A stretch of DNA of 64,000 nt. It comes from Myxococcaceae bacterium JPH2. Its GTDB lineage: Bacteria > Myxococcota > Myxococcia > Myxococcales > Myxococcaceae. This document shows, in pieces, positions 53,001-62,080 of the stretch. A program made the translations under genes and the position numbers. Location: the NCBI GenBank assembly GCA_016458225.1, contig JAEMGR010000023.1, positions 62,001 through 126,000 on the forward strand, in the 5' to 3' direction. Numbering within the stretch: the stretch's first letter is position 1; every line of letters starts with the position of its first letter. Below the pieces are notes generated by a model, which saw only the letters and a list, made by a program, of their open reading frames with translations, was not told the DNA's origin and searched no databases.

Positions 53001-55154
53001 ATGCTCCTTCTTGGACTCGGGCTGGCGGTAGGCAGTCTGCTGCACTCCACTCCTGAAGCGCCCATCACCCACGTCACCCTCTACCGAGACAGCGCGAGGG
53101 TGAGTCGCACCGCGACCTTGAGCCTCACGGGCTCCCAGCGCGTGGAGTTTCCCCTGCTTCCCGCGGGCGTCGATCTCGACTCCATCCAGGTCGAGGCCCC
53201 CGGGGCGGTGATCGCCGCCGTCGACATCGTGCACCCGAAGCTCCCGGAGCACCGCTTGCCCTCGCAGGAGACGCAGCGGCTCCTGAGCGAGCTGAGCCGG
53301 GTGCGCCAGTCCTCCGCCAGCGTGGACGCGGAGCGGGACCTCGTCACCTCACAACTCCAGGCCCTTCGCGGCATCCATCCGCCCTCGGCCGCGAGCCTCA
53401 CCGCGGACGTCTCGAAGCCCCTCGCCACGCCCGCGGGTTGGCGCGCCGCCACCGACTTCCTCGTCCCCCAGGTCACGAAGCGTGAGGCGCGCCTGCGCGA
53501 ACTGGAGGCCCAGCGGAGCGCTCTGGACAGCGAGAGCACGGGCCTCTTCGAGGAGGCCAATCGCCTGGAGGAACAGTCGCAGGTAGACCGGATCCAGGTG
53601 TCAGCCTTGCTCACGGGAAAGGGCCGCGTGAAGGCCACCCTCTCCTATCGCGTGAGCCAAGGCGTTCGCTGGACGCCACGCTATGAGTTGCAGTTCCAAC
53701 CCGAGCAGCAGCGCGTCCAGGTGTCCCTGTCGGGGCGCGTCGTCCAGAACACCGGCGAAGACTGGGCGCAATCCATCCTGACGCTCAGCATGGCGCAGCC
53801 CTCCGCCGCGACCTCGCTGCCGCAAATAACCACGTGGACGATTGGCAGCGCCGAGCACTTCATCCCCCACGCCTCGGGCCGCGTGCCGCCCATCAGCGGG
53901 CCGCCTGCCCCCGCCCCGCCGCGGTCCGCTCCCTCCCTCGACGAGGTGCAAAGCGCCCAGCTCTGGCGGCAGTTGGAGAAGTTCCGCGCCCCCCGCGTCA
54001 CCATCGAGGAGGTAACCGCCGGTCTGCTCACCGCCGTCCCTCCACTCAGCGGCACGATCCTCGATCTCATCACCCACAAGCCCGTGCGGGGGATCCTGGT
54101 GGAGGCCAAGGTCCTGGGCGGCGGGGTGCAAGGCGCGGACGCGCCGGAGCCCATCAAGGTCCTCTCGAATGAACAGGGGCGCTACGCCTTCGGTACACTT
54201 CCGCCGGGCACCTACACGCTGACCTTCCGCAAGCCCGGCGAACACGTCCTGCTCCAACAAGGCATCGCTTCGAGTGAGGGTCATCCCCTTCGGGTCAACG
54301 CGGCCCTGATCTCACCCGCCTCTCAGGAGGACACGTCCCCCAAGAACGGCTACGTCGTGGACGGACTGTCTGTCAGTCAGGAGAACACGTTCCCCCTGAT
54401 CGACCACGGCTACACCTTCTCCGGATTGGCTGGTGGCTCGGAGAGCACACCGCGCGTGCCTGTTCCGATCGACCTCACCCCGCCTGGCGGCTGGGCCCCC
54501 CCCAGGGATCCGAACTTCCCCGCCGCACTCGCGGCGAGCCACGAACTGGGCTTCACCACGGCGTTGCCCGAAACGGTGCGCAGTGCCGTGGGCGAGCGCA
54601 CCCTTCCCTTGCGCACGGAGTCCTGGCCCGTGGAGGTCGAGCGGCACCTCGTCACCTCGCTCAGCACCGAGGCCTATCTCGTCGCTCGCATCAAGAGCCC
54701 CGCGAGCAGCCCGCTGCCGGGTGGCCAGGCGGCCCTCTTCGTTGGCGCGGACCCCGTGGGCACCGCGACCTTGTCCCCCATGTTTCCCGGAGAGCCGTTC
54801 ACCCTGCCGCTCGGAGTCGACCGGTCCGTCCGCGCCACCCGCACAATCCATGTCGTGCAATCAACCCAGGGGCTTCTCTCCAAGGACGACGTCAACGCTT
54901 ACGAAGTCACGCTGGAGATTCCCAATCCCTATCCATTCCCCATGCCCGTGCAGGTGGTGGACCAGTGGCCGCTCAGCCACAGCGATGACGTCAAGGTGAA
55001 GCTGGTGGCCACCCAGCCCACGGCTCGGGTGAATGAGAAGACAGGCGAGCTTTGCTGGGAGCGTCTGGTGCTGCCGCCCTCCAGCAAGCAGGTCATCACC
55101 TTCCAGTACACCGTGCGCCGTCCGAAGTCCTGGCGCCTGACCCAGTCTCCGTGA
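53001..55154 (+). CDS. DUF4139 protein with inserted carboxypeptidase-regulatory/plug-like segment
   Basis: The 717-residue product has a short signal-like start, a DUF4140 N-terminal part (ITHVTLYRDSARVSRTATL, about 20-130), a coiled coil (REARLRELEAQRSALDSES) and DUF4139 features split in two: VRWTPRYELQF near 225 and FPMPVQVVDQWPLSHSDDVKVK near 650. Between them, about 350-480, lies a carboxypeptidase-regulatory-like fold (SGTILDLITHKPVRGILVEAK, YAFGTLPPGTYTLTFRKPG) followed by NGYVVDGLSVSQENTFPL, which resembles the opening of a TonB-dependent plug. The family role is unknown. It is followed 10 bases on by another DUF4139 gene. Confidence 0.88.
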   Translation: MLLLGLGLAVGSLLHSTPEAPITHVTLYRDSARVSRTATLSLTGSQRVEFPLLPAGVDLDSIQVEAPGAVIAAVDIVHPKLPEHRLPSQETQRLLSELSRVRQSSASVDAERDLVTSQLQALRGIHPPSAASLTADVSKPLATPAGWRAATDFLVPQVTKREARLRELEAQRSALDSESTGLFEEANRLEEQSQVDRIQVSALLTGKGRVKATLSYRVSQGVRWTPRYELQFQPEQQRVQVSLSGRVVQNTGEDWAQSILTLSMAQPSAATSLPQITTWTIGSAEHFIPHASGRVPPISGPPAPAPPRSAPSLDEVQSAQLWRQLEKFRAPRVTIEEVTAGLLTAVPPLSGTILDLITHKPVRGILVEAKVLGGGVQGADAPEPIKVLSNEQGRYAFGTLPPGTYTLTFRKPGEHVLLQQGIASSEGHPLRVNAALISPASQEDTSPKNGYVVDGLSVSQENTFPLIDHGYTFSGLAGGSESTPRVPVPIDLTPPGGWAPPRDPNFPAALAASHELGFTTALPETVRSAVGERTLPLRTESWPVEVERHLVTSLSTEAYLVARIKSPASSPLPGGQAALFVGADPVGTATLSPMFPGEPFTLPLGVDRSVRATRTIHVVQSTQGLLSKDDVNAYEVTLEIPNPYPFPMPVQVVDQWPLSHSDDVKVKLVATQPTARVNEKTGELCWERLVLPPSSKQVITFQYTVRRPKSWRLTQSP

Positions 55155-55164
55155 GGACCTCCGC

Positions 55165-56724
55165 ATGTTCACGCTTCCGCTGCTCCCCTTCCTCGCGCTC
55201 ACCGCCGCGCCCACCGTGTCTTCCGTCATCGTCCACCCGGACCGCGCCCAGGTGACCTGGGCTCAGGATGTCGCCTGCGACGGCGCCACCACGGTGGTCT
55301 TCGAACCGCTGCCCTCCTCGGCCCCTCCGGAGAGCTTCCGCGCCTCGGTCCAGGGAGCCTCCTTGGTGGGCTCTTCCGTCGAGCGCATGCCCCACCGCGC
55401 GGAGCTGGCGCGCGACCTGGAGACGTGGCGGACCCGCGAGCAGAACCTGAACCGGGAGCTGGCCGCGCTGGCGGTCCCTCAGGCCCGAACGCAACACCTG
55501 GAGCAGCTCGCGCGCGACTCCACGGACGTCGCCGCGGCGCGTGTCACGCAGGAGCTGACCCGCCCTCAGCCAGATCCGCGTGGCTGGGCCGCGGGCTTCG
55601 ACGTCGCGCTGGAGTTGGGCATGCAGGGCATCCATGAGGCTCGGTCGCTCGAGGAGAAACGGCAGGCGCTCGAGTCGCAACGAACCGAGGCGCTCGCGGA
55701 GCTGGCGCGGCTCCAGGAACTCGATGCGCGCGGCGAGTATCGGGTCGAGGTGCGGCTCACCTGCCCCGCGGCGTCTCGGCCTCATGTGGAGTTGTCCGCG
55801 TTGCTGGGCGGCGTGAGCTGGGTGCCGACCTATGAAGCGCGCGCGGACGAAGCGCACCAGCGCGTGGAGCTGACCACCCTGGCCACGGTGCGCCAGGAGA
55901 CCGGCCTGGACTGGACGGGCGCTCGGATCTTCATCTCCACCGCGCTCCCCTCCGAGGACGCCACACCCCCCGCGCAGAGACCCATCTATCTCATGGCGGA
56001 CCGCCAGCCCGAGACCCAGCCGATGCTGGTGTGGCGTGAATCGACGCCCCAGCACGCCGAGGTGGCCAGCCCAACTCCCGCCTCCGATGGCACTGGCCTG
56101 CGCGTCATCGACCAGGGCCTCTCCGTGCAGTGGGAGGCGCTGGAGGCGACGACCATTCCCGGCGACGGAACGGCGGTGCGGGTGCCGCTGGGGCGGCATG
56201 TGCTCGCCGCGGAGTTTTCCTGGCGCACGGTGCCCCAGCAGCGCCCCATCATCTACCGCGTGGCGCGGATGACGAACACCACGCCCTTCGCGCTGCTGTC
56301 GGGGCAGGTCAGCGTCTTCCGGGACTCGGCCTTCTTGGGGCGCCACTCCCTGGGACGTGTGTCCACGGGCGCTCCGTTCGAGCTGACCTTCGGCCAGGAC
56401 GAAGGGCTCCGCGTGCAACGCACCGTGATGGCCGAGGTCCGGAATCCCCTGGGCCCCTTCAGCAGAACGGCGCGCTTCCGCTACGCGTATCGGTTCCAGC
56501 TCACCAACCTGCACCCGAGCCCCGAGACCGTGGTGCTCTCCGAGCACGTGCCCGTCTCCGAACTGGAGGACGTGACGGTGGAGCTGGAGCCGCAGTCCAC
56601 CCCGGGCTATTCGCTCGCGAAGGTGGACGGCATCGCGGAGTGGAAGGTCCCACTCGCGCCGGGCGAGACACGCACCGTGGATCTCCTGTTCCACATCGAG
56701 GCACCGTTCAACTACGCCATGTAA
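55165..56724 (+). CDS. DUF4139/mucoidy-inhibitor MuiA-like protein
   Basis: The 519-residue product has a Sec signal peptide, the DUF4140 start (VSSVIVHPDRAQVTWAQD), a coiled coil (about 150-190, SLEEKRQALESQRTEALAEL) and an uninterrupted DUF4139 (VSWVPTYEARAD, TGLDWTGARIFIST, DGTAVRVPLGRHVL, VPVSELEDVTVELEPQSTPGY). It is a normal-length family member, likely periplasmic or surface; MuiA-like proteins are of unknown mechanism. The start is 10 bases after the stop of its larger paralogue, so the two are probably co-transcribed; a strong hairpin at 56759-56787 follows. Confidence 0.92.
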   Translation: MFTLPLLPFLALTAAPTVSSVIVHPDRAQVTWAQDVACDGATTVVFEPLPSSAPPESFRASVQGASLVGSSVERMPHRAELARDLETWRTREQNLNRELAALAVPQARTQHLEQLARDSTDVAAARVTQELTRPQPDPRGWAAGFDVALELGMQGIHEARSLEEKRQALESQRTEALAELARLQELDARGEYRVEVRLTCPAASRPHVELSALLGGVSWVPTYEARADEAHQRVELTTLATVRQETGLDWTGARIFISTALPSEDATPPAQRPIYLMADRQPETQPMLVWRESTPQHAEVASPTPASDGTGLRVIDQGLSVQWEALEATTIPGDGTAVRVPLGRHVLAAEFSWRTVPQQRPIIYRVARMTNTTPFALLSGQVSVFRDSAFLGRHSLGRVSTGAPFELTFGQDEGLRVQRTVMAEVRNPLGPFSRTARFRYAYRFQLTNLHPSPETVVLSEHVPVSELEDVTVELEPQSTPGYSLAKVDGIAEWKVPLAPGETRTVDLLFHIEAPFNYAM

Positions 56725-56758
56725 TCTTCCAGCGTCTTCGTCCGAACCCACCTCGACC

Positions 56759-56787
56759 CGGCACCGCTCATCCTGCGAGCGGTGCCG
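56759..56787 (+). terminator. Hairpin terminator after DUF4139 pair
   Basis: Perfect 11-base arms CGGCACCGCTC and GAGCGGTGCCG with a 7-base loop (ATCCTGC), 34 bases after the stop at 56724. No T tract follows. Confidence 0.6.
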
Positions 56788-56814
56788 CGCTGGCCGTGGG
56801 AGACTCGCGGGCGC

Positions 56815-57843
56815 ATGAACGACTGGATCCCCCAGCTCGCTCCGGGCGTGGACCTCCGGAGCCTTCCGCTCGGCCCGGAAGAGGGCTTCGTGCTGTCGCG
56901 CCTGGACGGACGCACCCGGGCCCGAGACCTCCAAGCCCTCACGGGCCTGCCCACGGAGCGCATCCACGCCATCCTCACGCGGCTCGTCGCGCAGGGCGCG
57001 CTCCTGCCCGATGCCTCGTCGCCGGCCGCGCCGCCCGCCGCGCCCCATCCCGCACCGGAGGCCGAGCCCGAGCTGCTCCTCACGGCCGAGCCCGAAGCGG
57101 ACGCGGAGAGCGAACCCGAGCCGCTCGACGACGAGCCCGAGGCCTCGCTCGTCACCTATCGACAGCGCTTCGAGACGCGCCTGCACGCGCTCCCCGAGGA
57201 TCAGCGCGTCGCCCTCGCGCGCGCGGCGGAGGAGCCGGACCTGAGCGCGCTGTGCTTCGACCCGGTGCCCGCCGTCATCAAGGCCGTGCTGGAGAACCCC
57301 CACGTGGGGCTGACGCATGCGCGACTGGTGGCGCGGCACCATCGAAACCCGGTGGGGTTGGAGGCGGTGGTCGCGCGCGCGGCGTTCGCGGCGGACGCGG
57401 GCGTGCGCCGCTGGCTGGTGCGCAATCCGCAGCTCCCCAGCGGACTGTTCCGTCGACTCTGGGGCGCGCGCCGGCTCCTGGAGCAGCACAAGCTGACCGT
57501 GGACCGAGACATCCCCGAGGGCACGCGACGGGCCGCGCGCGAGGTGCTCCGTCAGCGCTTCGCCAGCGGCCCCGCCGAGGAGAAGGCCGAGCTCATCCTC
57601 AACACCGAGGGCCGCGCCTTGGGAGCGCTGGTGGGCATGCCCGTGGACGGCAAGACGACGTCGCTCCTGTGCGGGCGCACCTATCGTTCTCCCATGTTGG
57701 TGCAGAACATCGCGCGGTGGAGCGCGGCGCCGCCGGCCCTCATCGCGCATCTGCTCAAGCAGGAGCTGGTGCGCCGTCAGCCGCAGCTGCGCATGCTCTT
57801 GGCGCGGCACCCCAACGCCCCCGCCGACGCGAAGCGCGGCTGA
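56815..57843 (+). CDS. Helical-repeat hypothetical protein
   Basis: The chosen start is ATG 56815; a GTG at 56782 overlaps the terminator hairpin. The 342-residue product has an N-terminal winged-helix-like part (VLSRLDGRTRARDLQALTGLPTERIHAILTRL, about 25-65) of the kind found at the start of myxobacterial regulatory proteins, an acidic Pro/Ala/Glu linker (about 70-115) and a C-terminal helical-repeat region (about 150-342) with motifs such as KAVLENPHVGLTHARLVA and RWLVRNPQLPSGLFRRLW, like leucine-rich-variant/HEAT repeats. Function unknown. It converges with the methyltransferase gene, 3 bases apart. Confidence 0.85.
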   Translation: MNDWIPQLAPGVDLRSLPLGPEEGFVLSRLDGRTRARDLQALTGLPTERIHAILTRLVAQGALLPDASSPAAPPAAPHPAPEAEPELLLTAEPEADAESEPEPLDDEPEASLVTYRQRFETRLHALPEDQRVALARAAEEPDLSALCFDPVPAVIKAVLENPHVGLTHARLVARHHRNPVGLEAVVARAAFAADAGVRRWLVRNPQLPSGLFRRLWGARRLLEQHKLTVDRDIPEGTRRAAREVLRQRFASGPAEEKAELILNTEGRALGALVGMPVDGKTTSLLCGRTYRSPMLVQNIARWSAAPPALIAHLLKQELVRRQPQLRMLLARHPNAPADAKRG

Positions 57844-57846
57844 GGG

Positions 57847-58617
57847 CTATGGCCGGCGCGCCGTGATGATGTGCTGGTAGAAGCCCGTCTCCTCGGGCGT
57901 GTACCAGCGCGGATCCACCAGGCCGGCCCGGGTGAGCGCTCGCTCCAGGTCCACGCGTTGGAGCGCGCGGTACACGCCGGTGTGCTCGGTGGTCTGCCAC
58001 GTGCCGCCATCCTGGCGCAGGATGAACTGGTGCACCGTGTACTGGCCGCCATCAGCGGACCAGTCCCAGAGCTGGAAGAGGATGCGCCGCCCCTCGGGCG
58101 TGTCGAGCACCCGCTCCGAGGTGAAGCGCGGTCGCCCCTCGCGCAGCACGTCGTAGTCCCGGATGCTCGCGAGCAGGAGCCCCTCGGGCACCAGCCGCGA
58201 CGCCATGGCACGCGCCGCCGCGTCCAGGTCCGCGTCCGTGAGCAGGTGTGACATCGCGTTGTCGAACGACAGCACCGCGTGGAAGGTGCCGGGCACCTGC
58301 GTGTCCAGCCGGCGCATGTCCGCGATGCCCGTGGTGAGCGTCACGTTGGAGGCCCGGGCCTCGCGCTCCGTTCGAGCCACGGCGGCGGGACTCAGGTCCG
58401 TGGCATGGACGTGGTAGCCTCGCGCGGCCAACCCCAGCGCCTGGGTGCCAATGCCACAGGCGCAGTCCAGCACCCGCCGAGGAGGCGGTGCGCCCGAGCG
58501 CCGCAACAGCGCATCCAGCACCGCGCCCTGCCGCTCCACCGACTGGGCCCAGTCCGCGAAGAGCAGGTGGTACTCCTCGGCCAGCCCTTCATAGAAACCC
58601 AGGACGGGGTCGTTCAT
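57847..58617 (-). CDS. Class I SAM-dependent methyltransferase
   Basis: GGAAGG precedes ATG 58617. The 256-residue cytosolic product has the family's DxAxGxGxQ motif I (VLDCACGIGTQALGLAARGY), DLSPAAVARTEREA, VLSFDNAMSHLL as motif IV, and a C-terminal GFYQHIITARRP strand. It most resembles the glycine/sarcosine N-methyltransferase-like small-molecule group; the acceptor cannot be told. Confidence 0.92.
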   Translation of the reverse strand: MNDPVLGFYEGLAEEYHLLFADWAQSVERQGAVLDALLRRSGAPPPRRVLDCACGIGTQALGLAARGYHVHATDLSPAAVARTEREARASNVTLTTGIADMRRLDTQVPGTFHAVLSFDNAMSHLLTDADLDAAARAMASRLVPEGLLLASIRDYDVLREGRPRFTSERVLDTPEGRRILFQLWDWSADGGQYTVHQFILRQDGGTWQTTEHTGVYRALQRVDLERALTRAGLVDPRWYTPEETGFYQHIITARRP

Positions 58618-58859
58618 GACGCGCCCTTCCTAACAGCCAGCGCGCCCCTCGGGGCGCTCCCGTTCTGTCACACCCTGCGCTCCCCCACCGGGCGTACAGC
58701 CAGTGCGTCGGTCTGCTCGACTGGGTTGAACTCGACCCATCACTCTGGTCTGTTCGCGCCAGCCGGGCGCGAGCCGTCCCGAGTCCTCTCCCCCACCTCG
58801 CAGCCGGGTCCATGCCTTCCGCCTCCGCTTCCGAATCCCCTGTCCGCGGAGTGCCCCTC

Positions 58860-59471
58860 ATGGGGCGGTGGAGCCCGCGGACGCGTCGCTGGGGGCTCGT
58901 GGCGCTCCTCCTCGGCTGGGGGCTCGCGGCGGCGGCGGGGGCTCGCGCGTTGTGGGTGCACGCGCTCACGGCGGGCCCCTCGGAGTCCGCGCCCTCGACG
59001 CTTCCTCCCGAACTCGCGGGAGAGACGCGCCCGGGGGCGTGGTCGCTGTGGGTGTTCGTCCATCCCCGCTGCCCGTGCTCGCGGGCCACGCTGACGGAGC
59101 TGGCGCGGCTCATGGAGGACTCGGCCGGGCACCTCTCGACGCGCGTCTTCGTGTGGTCTCCCCAGCAAGCGCCGCGAGGCTGGGAGCACGGCGAGCTGTG
59201 GGCCCAGGCCGCCGCCATTCCCGGCGTGGACGTCGTCGCGGACGTGGACGGCGCGATGGCGCGGCGGCTCGGCGCGCAGACCTCCGGGCAGGTGGTCCTC
59301 TACGGCCCCGATGGCACCCACCAGTTCAGCGGCGGGCTGACCGTCGCACGTGGACATGAGGGCGACAGCGAGGGTGGCCGCGCCATCCGCGCGCTGCTGG
59401 CCTCCCGCCCCGCGTCCTCTTCTTCCACCCCTGTCTTTGGCTGCCTGCTGAGCACGCCCGCCTCGCCATGA
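58860..59471 (+). CDS. RedB-like thioredoxin-fold membrane-anchored protein
   Basis: The start at ATG 58860 has CGGAG 8 bases upstream; ATG 58812 is an in-frame alternative lacking a site. The 203-residue product has one N-terminal membrane helix ([20 protein letters not shown]) and a thioredoxin-like domain outside the membrane with the signature [19 protein letters not shown], matching proteins annotated RedB. The CPCS motif lies where thioredoxins have CxxC; the second Cys gives CxC. Its stop overlaps the chemoreceptor start by 4 bases (ATGA), so the two are translationally coupled and probably act together. Confidence 0.85.
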   Translation: MGRWSPRTRRWGLVALLLGWGLAAAAGARALWVHALTAGPSESAPSTLPPELAGETRPGAWSLWVFVHPRCPCSRATLTELARLMEDSAGHLSTRVFVWSPQQAPRGWEHGELWAQAAAIPGVDVVADVDGAMARRLGAQTSGQVVLYGPDGTHQFSGGLTVARGHEGDSEGGRAIRALLASRPASSSSTPVFGCLLSTPASP

Positions 59472-60967
59472 ACATCCGCCTGTCCGACCTCGACGTGGAA
59501 GCGCGCGCCCACGAGTTCCTCGCCGTGCAGTCGCGCGCCCTGCACCGCCGCACCGACCGCACGTTCGCCCTGCTGATGGGGCTTCAGTGGCTGGGTGGCA
59601 TCGTGGCGGCGCTCGTCGTCTCGCCGCGCACGTGGGCGGGGCTGGACAGCCAGGTGCACGAGCACGTGTGGGCGGCCGTGGTGCTGGGCTTCCTCTTCGG
59701 CAGCCTGCCCGTCGCGCTCGCGCTCGGCCGTCCGGGGCAGGTGTCCACGCGCCACGTCATCGCGGTGGGGCAGGCGCTGATGTCCGCGCTGCTCATCCAC
59801 CTGACGGGCGGGCGCATCGAGACGCACTTCCACATCTTCGGCTCGCTGGCGCTCCTGGCCTTCTATCGGGACTGGCGCGTGCTGCTCACGTTCAGCGGCG
59901 TGGTGGCGGCGGACCACATCCTGCGTGGGGCCTATTGGCCAGAGTCCATCTTCGGCGCGCACGGCGCCGAGTCCTGGCGCTGGCTGGAGCACGCCGCGTG
60001 GGTGGTGTTCGAGGACCTCTTCCTCATCGTGTCCTGCATCCACGGCCAGCGGGACTTGCGCGAGGCAGCGGAGCGCGAGGCTCGGCTGGAGCTGTCCCGA
60101 AGCGCGGTGGAGGAGCGCGTCGTGCGCCCCCTGGCCCACTCCGCGCAGGCGCTGAAGGACGCCATGCGCACCCTCACGCTCGCCACCGGGGCGCAGCGCG
60201 AGACGCTGGGTCGCCAGGCCCAGGCGCTCCACGAGGCGCAGGTGACGGCGGAGGAGATTCGCCAGACGGCGCAGGTGGCCTCACAGCAGGCGCAGCGCGT
60301 GCTCTCGACCACCGAGGACGCGGGCGACGTGGGCGCCACCGCCGAGTCCGCCATCAGCAACAGCGTGGGCGCGCTCGCGGACATCCGGGCCCAGGCCACG
60401 GAGATCTCCGAGCGCATCCAGGGACTGGAGGCGCACACCGCTCAAATCGCCGGCATCGCGCAGACGGTGAAGGACCTGGCGGACCAGTCCAACGTGCTCG
60501 CCCTCAACGCCGCCATCGAAGCGGCCCGCGTGGGCGAGCAGGGCAAGGGCTTCGCCGTGGTGGCGCGTGAGATTCGCAGCCTCGCGTCGCAGTCCGTGCA
60601 GGCGACGGGGCAGGTGCGCTCCGCCGTGGATGACACGCGCCAGGGCATCCAGGACGTCGTGGAGCTGGCGCGGCGCGGCGCCGAGCGCATGGGCCGCGGC
60701 ATGGAGGCCATCCAGGTCTCCGGTGAGAGCCTGCGCACGCTGTCGGGCATGGTGCGCGGCAGCTCGGACTCCGTCCGGCAGATTGCCGCCACCGTGGGAC
60801 AGCAGGCCGCGGGAGTGGCGCAGCTGTTCACCGCGGTGACGGACCTGACCGCGCTCATGCAGGCCACGCTCGACCGCGTGGACGCCACGCGCGGCGCGGC
60901 CGAGACGCTTCAGGCCGTCACCGAGCAGGTGAACGCCGTCATCGAGACGTATCAGAAGCAGGACTGA
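59468..60967 (+). CDS. Methyl-accepting chemotaxis-type receptor with membrane sensor
   Basis: The 499-residue product has five or six membrane segments in the first 195 residues and a conserved sensor stretch: [20 protein letters not shown], then [17 protein letters not shown], a motif set known from bacterial sensors that share this membrane domain. No HAMP is evident. The cytoplasmic signalling hairpin is canonical (about 336-375, [19 protein letters not shown] and [18 protein letters not shown]). It probably couples to a CheA/CheW array; none is in this window. It overlaps RedB-like by 4 bases upstream and the thioesterase 3' end by 29 bases. Confidence 0.93.
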   Translation: MNIRLSDLDVEARAHEFLAVQSRALHRRTDRTFALLMGLQWLGGIVAALVVSPRTWAGLDSQVHEHVWAAVVLGFLFGSLPVALALGRPGQVSTRHVIAVGQALMSALLIHLTGGRIETHFHIFGSLALLAFYRDWRVLLTFSGVVAADHILRGAYWPESIFGAHGAESWRWLEHAAWVVFEDLFLIVSCIHGQRDLREAAEREARLELSRSAVEERVVRPLAHSAQALKDAMRTLTLATGAQRETLGRQAQALHEAQVTAEEIRQTAQVASQQAQRVLSTTEDAGDVGATAESAISNSVGALADIRAQATEISERIQGLEAHTAQIAGIAQTVKDLADQSNVLALNAAIEAARVGEQGKGFAVVAREIRSLASQSVQATGQVRSAVDDTRQGIQDVVELARRGAERMGRGMEAIQVSGESLRTLSGMVRGSSDSVRQIAATVGQQAAGVAQLFTAVTDLTALMQATLDRVDATRGAAETLQAVTEQVNAVIETYQKQD

Positions 60968-61418
60968 ACGGCCGGCCCTCCAGCGCCTCGATGGCGGCGC
61001 GGATGGGCTGGGGCACCGGCACCTTCTCGTGCGCGGCATAGCGCAGCGTGACGATGACGGAGCTGCCGCGCGTGTAGAGCACGCCGTCCTCCTCGCCCGC
61101 CACCGCGTGCTCGAAGGTGATGGACGCATTGCCGATGCGCGTGACGCGCGCCCCGGCCACCAGCCGCGCCGGGAAGACGACGGGCCGCAGGTAGTCCGCC
61201 TGCGTGGTGGCGAGGATGGGGCCCACTCCGCCCGGCGCGGTGTCCGCCCCCGCCGCCGTCGGCCCCGTCAACCCGATGCGCGCCAGGTAGGCGATGCGGG
61301 CGGACTCGAACCACGTGAAGGTGCGCGCGTTGTTGACGTGCCCGAACGCGTCCATCTCGCTCCAGTGGACGGTGAAGGGCACCACGATGGGGAAGCTCTC
61401 GAGGGGCGAAGCCGACAT
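60939..61418 (-). CDS. 4HBT-type acyl-CoA thioesterase
   Basis: The 159-residue product has the hot-dog signature [20 protein letters not shown] with the catalytic-type Asp in EMD, followed by FESARIAYL. It hydrolyses an acyl-CoA by family; chain length unspecified. A 35-residue insertion ([14 protein letters not shown]) lies after the first helix. The 3' end overlaps the receptor gene by 29 bases in the opposite direction. Confidence 0.92.
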   Translation of the reverse strand: MSASPLESFPIVVPFTVHWSEMDAFGHVNNARTFTWFESARIAYLARIGLTGPTAAGADTAPGGVGPILATTQADYLRPVVFPARLVAGARVTRIGNASITFEHAVAGEEDGVLYTRGSSVIVTLRYAAHEKVPVPQPIRAAIEALEGRPFSPASDTSR

Positions 61419-61513
61419 GCCCCCAGGGTGCCCGAGCCCGCGCCGCCAGGGAAAGCTATCCCATGCATGCCTCCCCTCCAGGCAAGGGTGGAGGACATGG
61501 TAATTCAGGCGTC

Positions 61514-62080
61514 ATGCCTCACCGACCCCTGCTCGCCGCGCTGACGGCCATGGCCCTGGGCACCGCCGCGCTGGCGTGGGCCCGCGACCCGGCGCCCCCT
61601 ACCTCCGAGCCCGCGCGTGTCGAGCCCGCGCGTCCCAAGCCCGCGCGTGTCGAGCCCACGCGTCCCGAGCCCGCGAATCCCGCGCCGCCGCGCTACCGGG
61701 TGTCCACCGCCGAGTCGCCTCGCTACACGATTGCGGGCGGCAAGGGCCACGCGACGCTGATGCTCAACGCGACCACGGGCGCCACGGCCGCGTCGATGTC
61801 CGTGCTGGAGCTGGATGCGGGCGGCGAGGTGCCCGAGCACGTGCACGCCACCAGCGCGGAGCTGCTCTACGTCCAGGCGGGCGCCGCGGACATGAAAGTG
61901 AATGGGCAGGCGCTGCGCGTGAGCCCGGGGGACGCGGTGTACATCCCCGCGGGCGCGAAGCACTCGGCGCGCGTGGTGACGCCGGGCCCCGCGTTCCGAG
62001 CCGTGCAGGTGTACGCGGGCCCCGGGCCCGAGCAGCGCTTCACGCAGGGCCCTCGGGAGGACGTGCGCGATGGCGGGTGA
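61514..62080 (+). CDS. Secreted cupin-domain protein with Pro-rich linker
   Basis: The chosen start is ATG 61514, giving a Sec signal (ending ALAWARDP). A linker of five 15-base repeats (61607-61681) encodes Glu/Pro/Ala/Arg-rich pentads. The cupin core follows: GGEVPEHVHATSAELLYVQAG with His, His and Glu metal ligands, and PGDAVYIPAGAKHSARV with the last His. Such single-domain cupins bind small ligands or metals. The 3' end overlaps the next ATG by 11 bases, so it is probably in one operon with the metallophosphoesterase. Confidence 0.9.
   Translation: MPHRPLLAALTAMALGTAALAWARDPAPPTSEPARVEPARPKPARVEPTRPEPANPAPPRYRVSTAESPRYTIAGGKGHATLMLNATTGATAASMSVLELDAGGEVPEHVHATSAELLYVQAGAADMKVNGQALRVSPGDAVYIPAGAKHSARVVTPGPAFRAVQVYAGPGPEQRFTQGPREDVRDGG
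61607..61681 (+). repeat. Five tandem 15-base units in cupin linker
   Basis: Units of the type GAGCCCGCGCGTGTC at 61607, 61622, 61637, 61652 and 61667; they differ at 1-4 bases. They encode a periplasmic spacer and may expand or contract by slippage. Confidence 0.88.
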
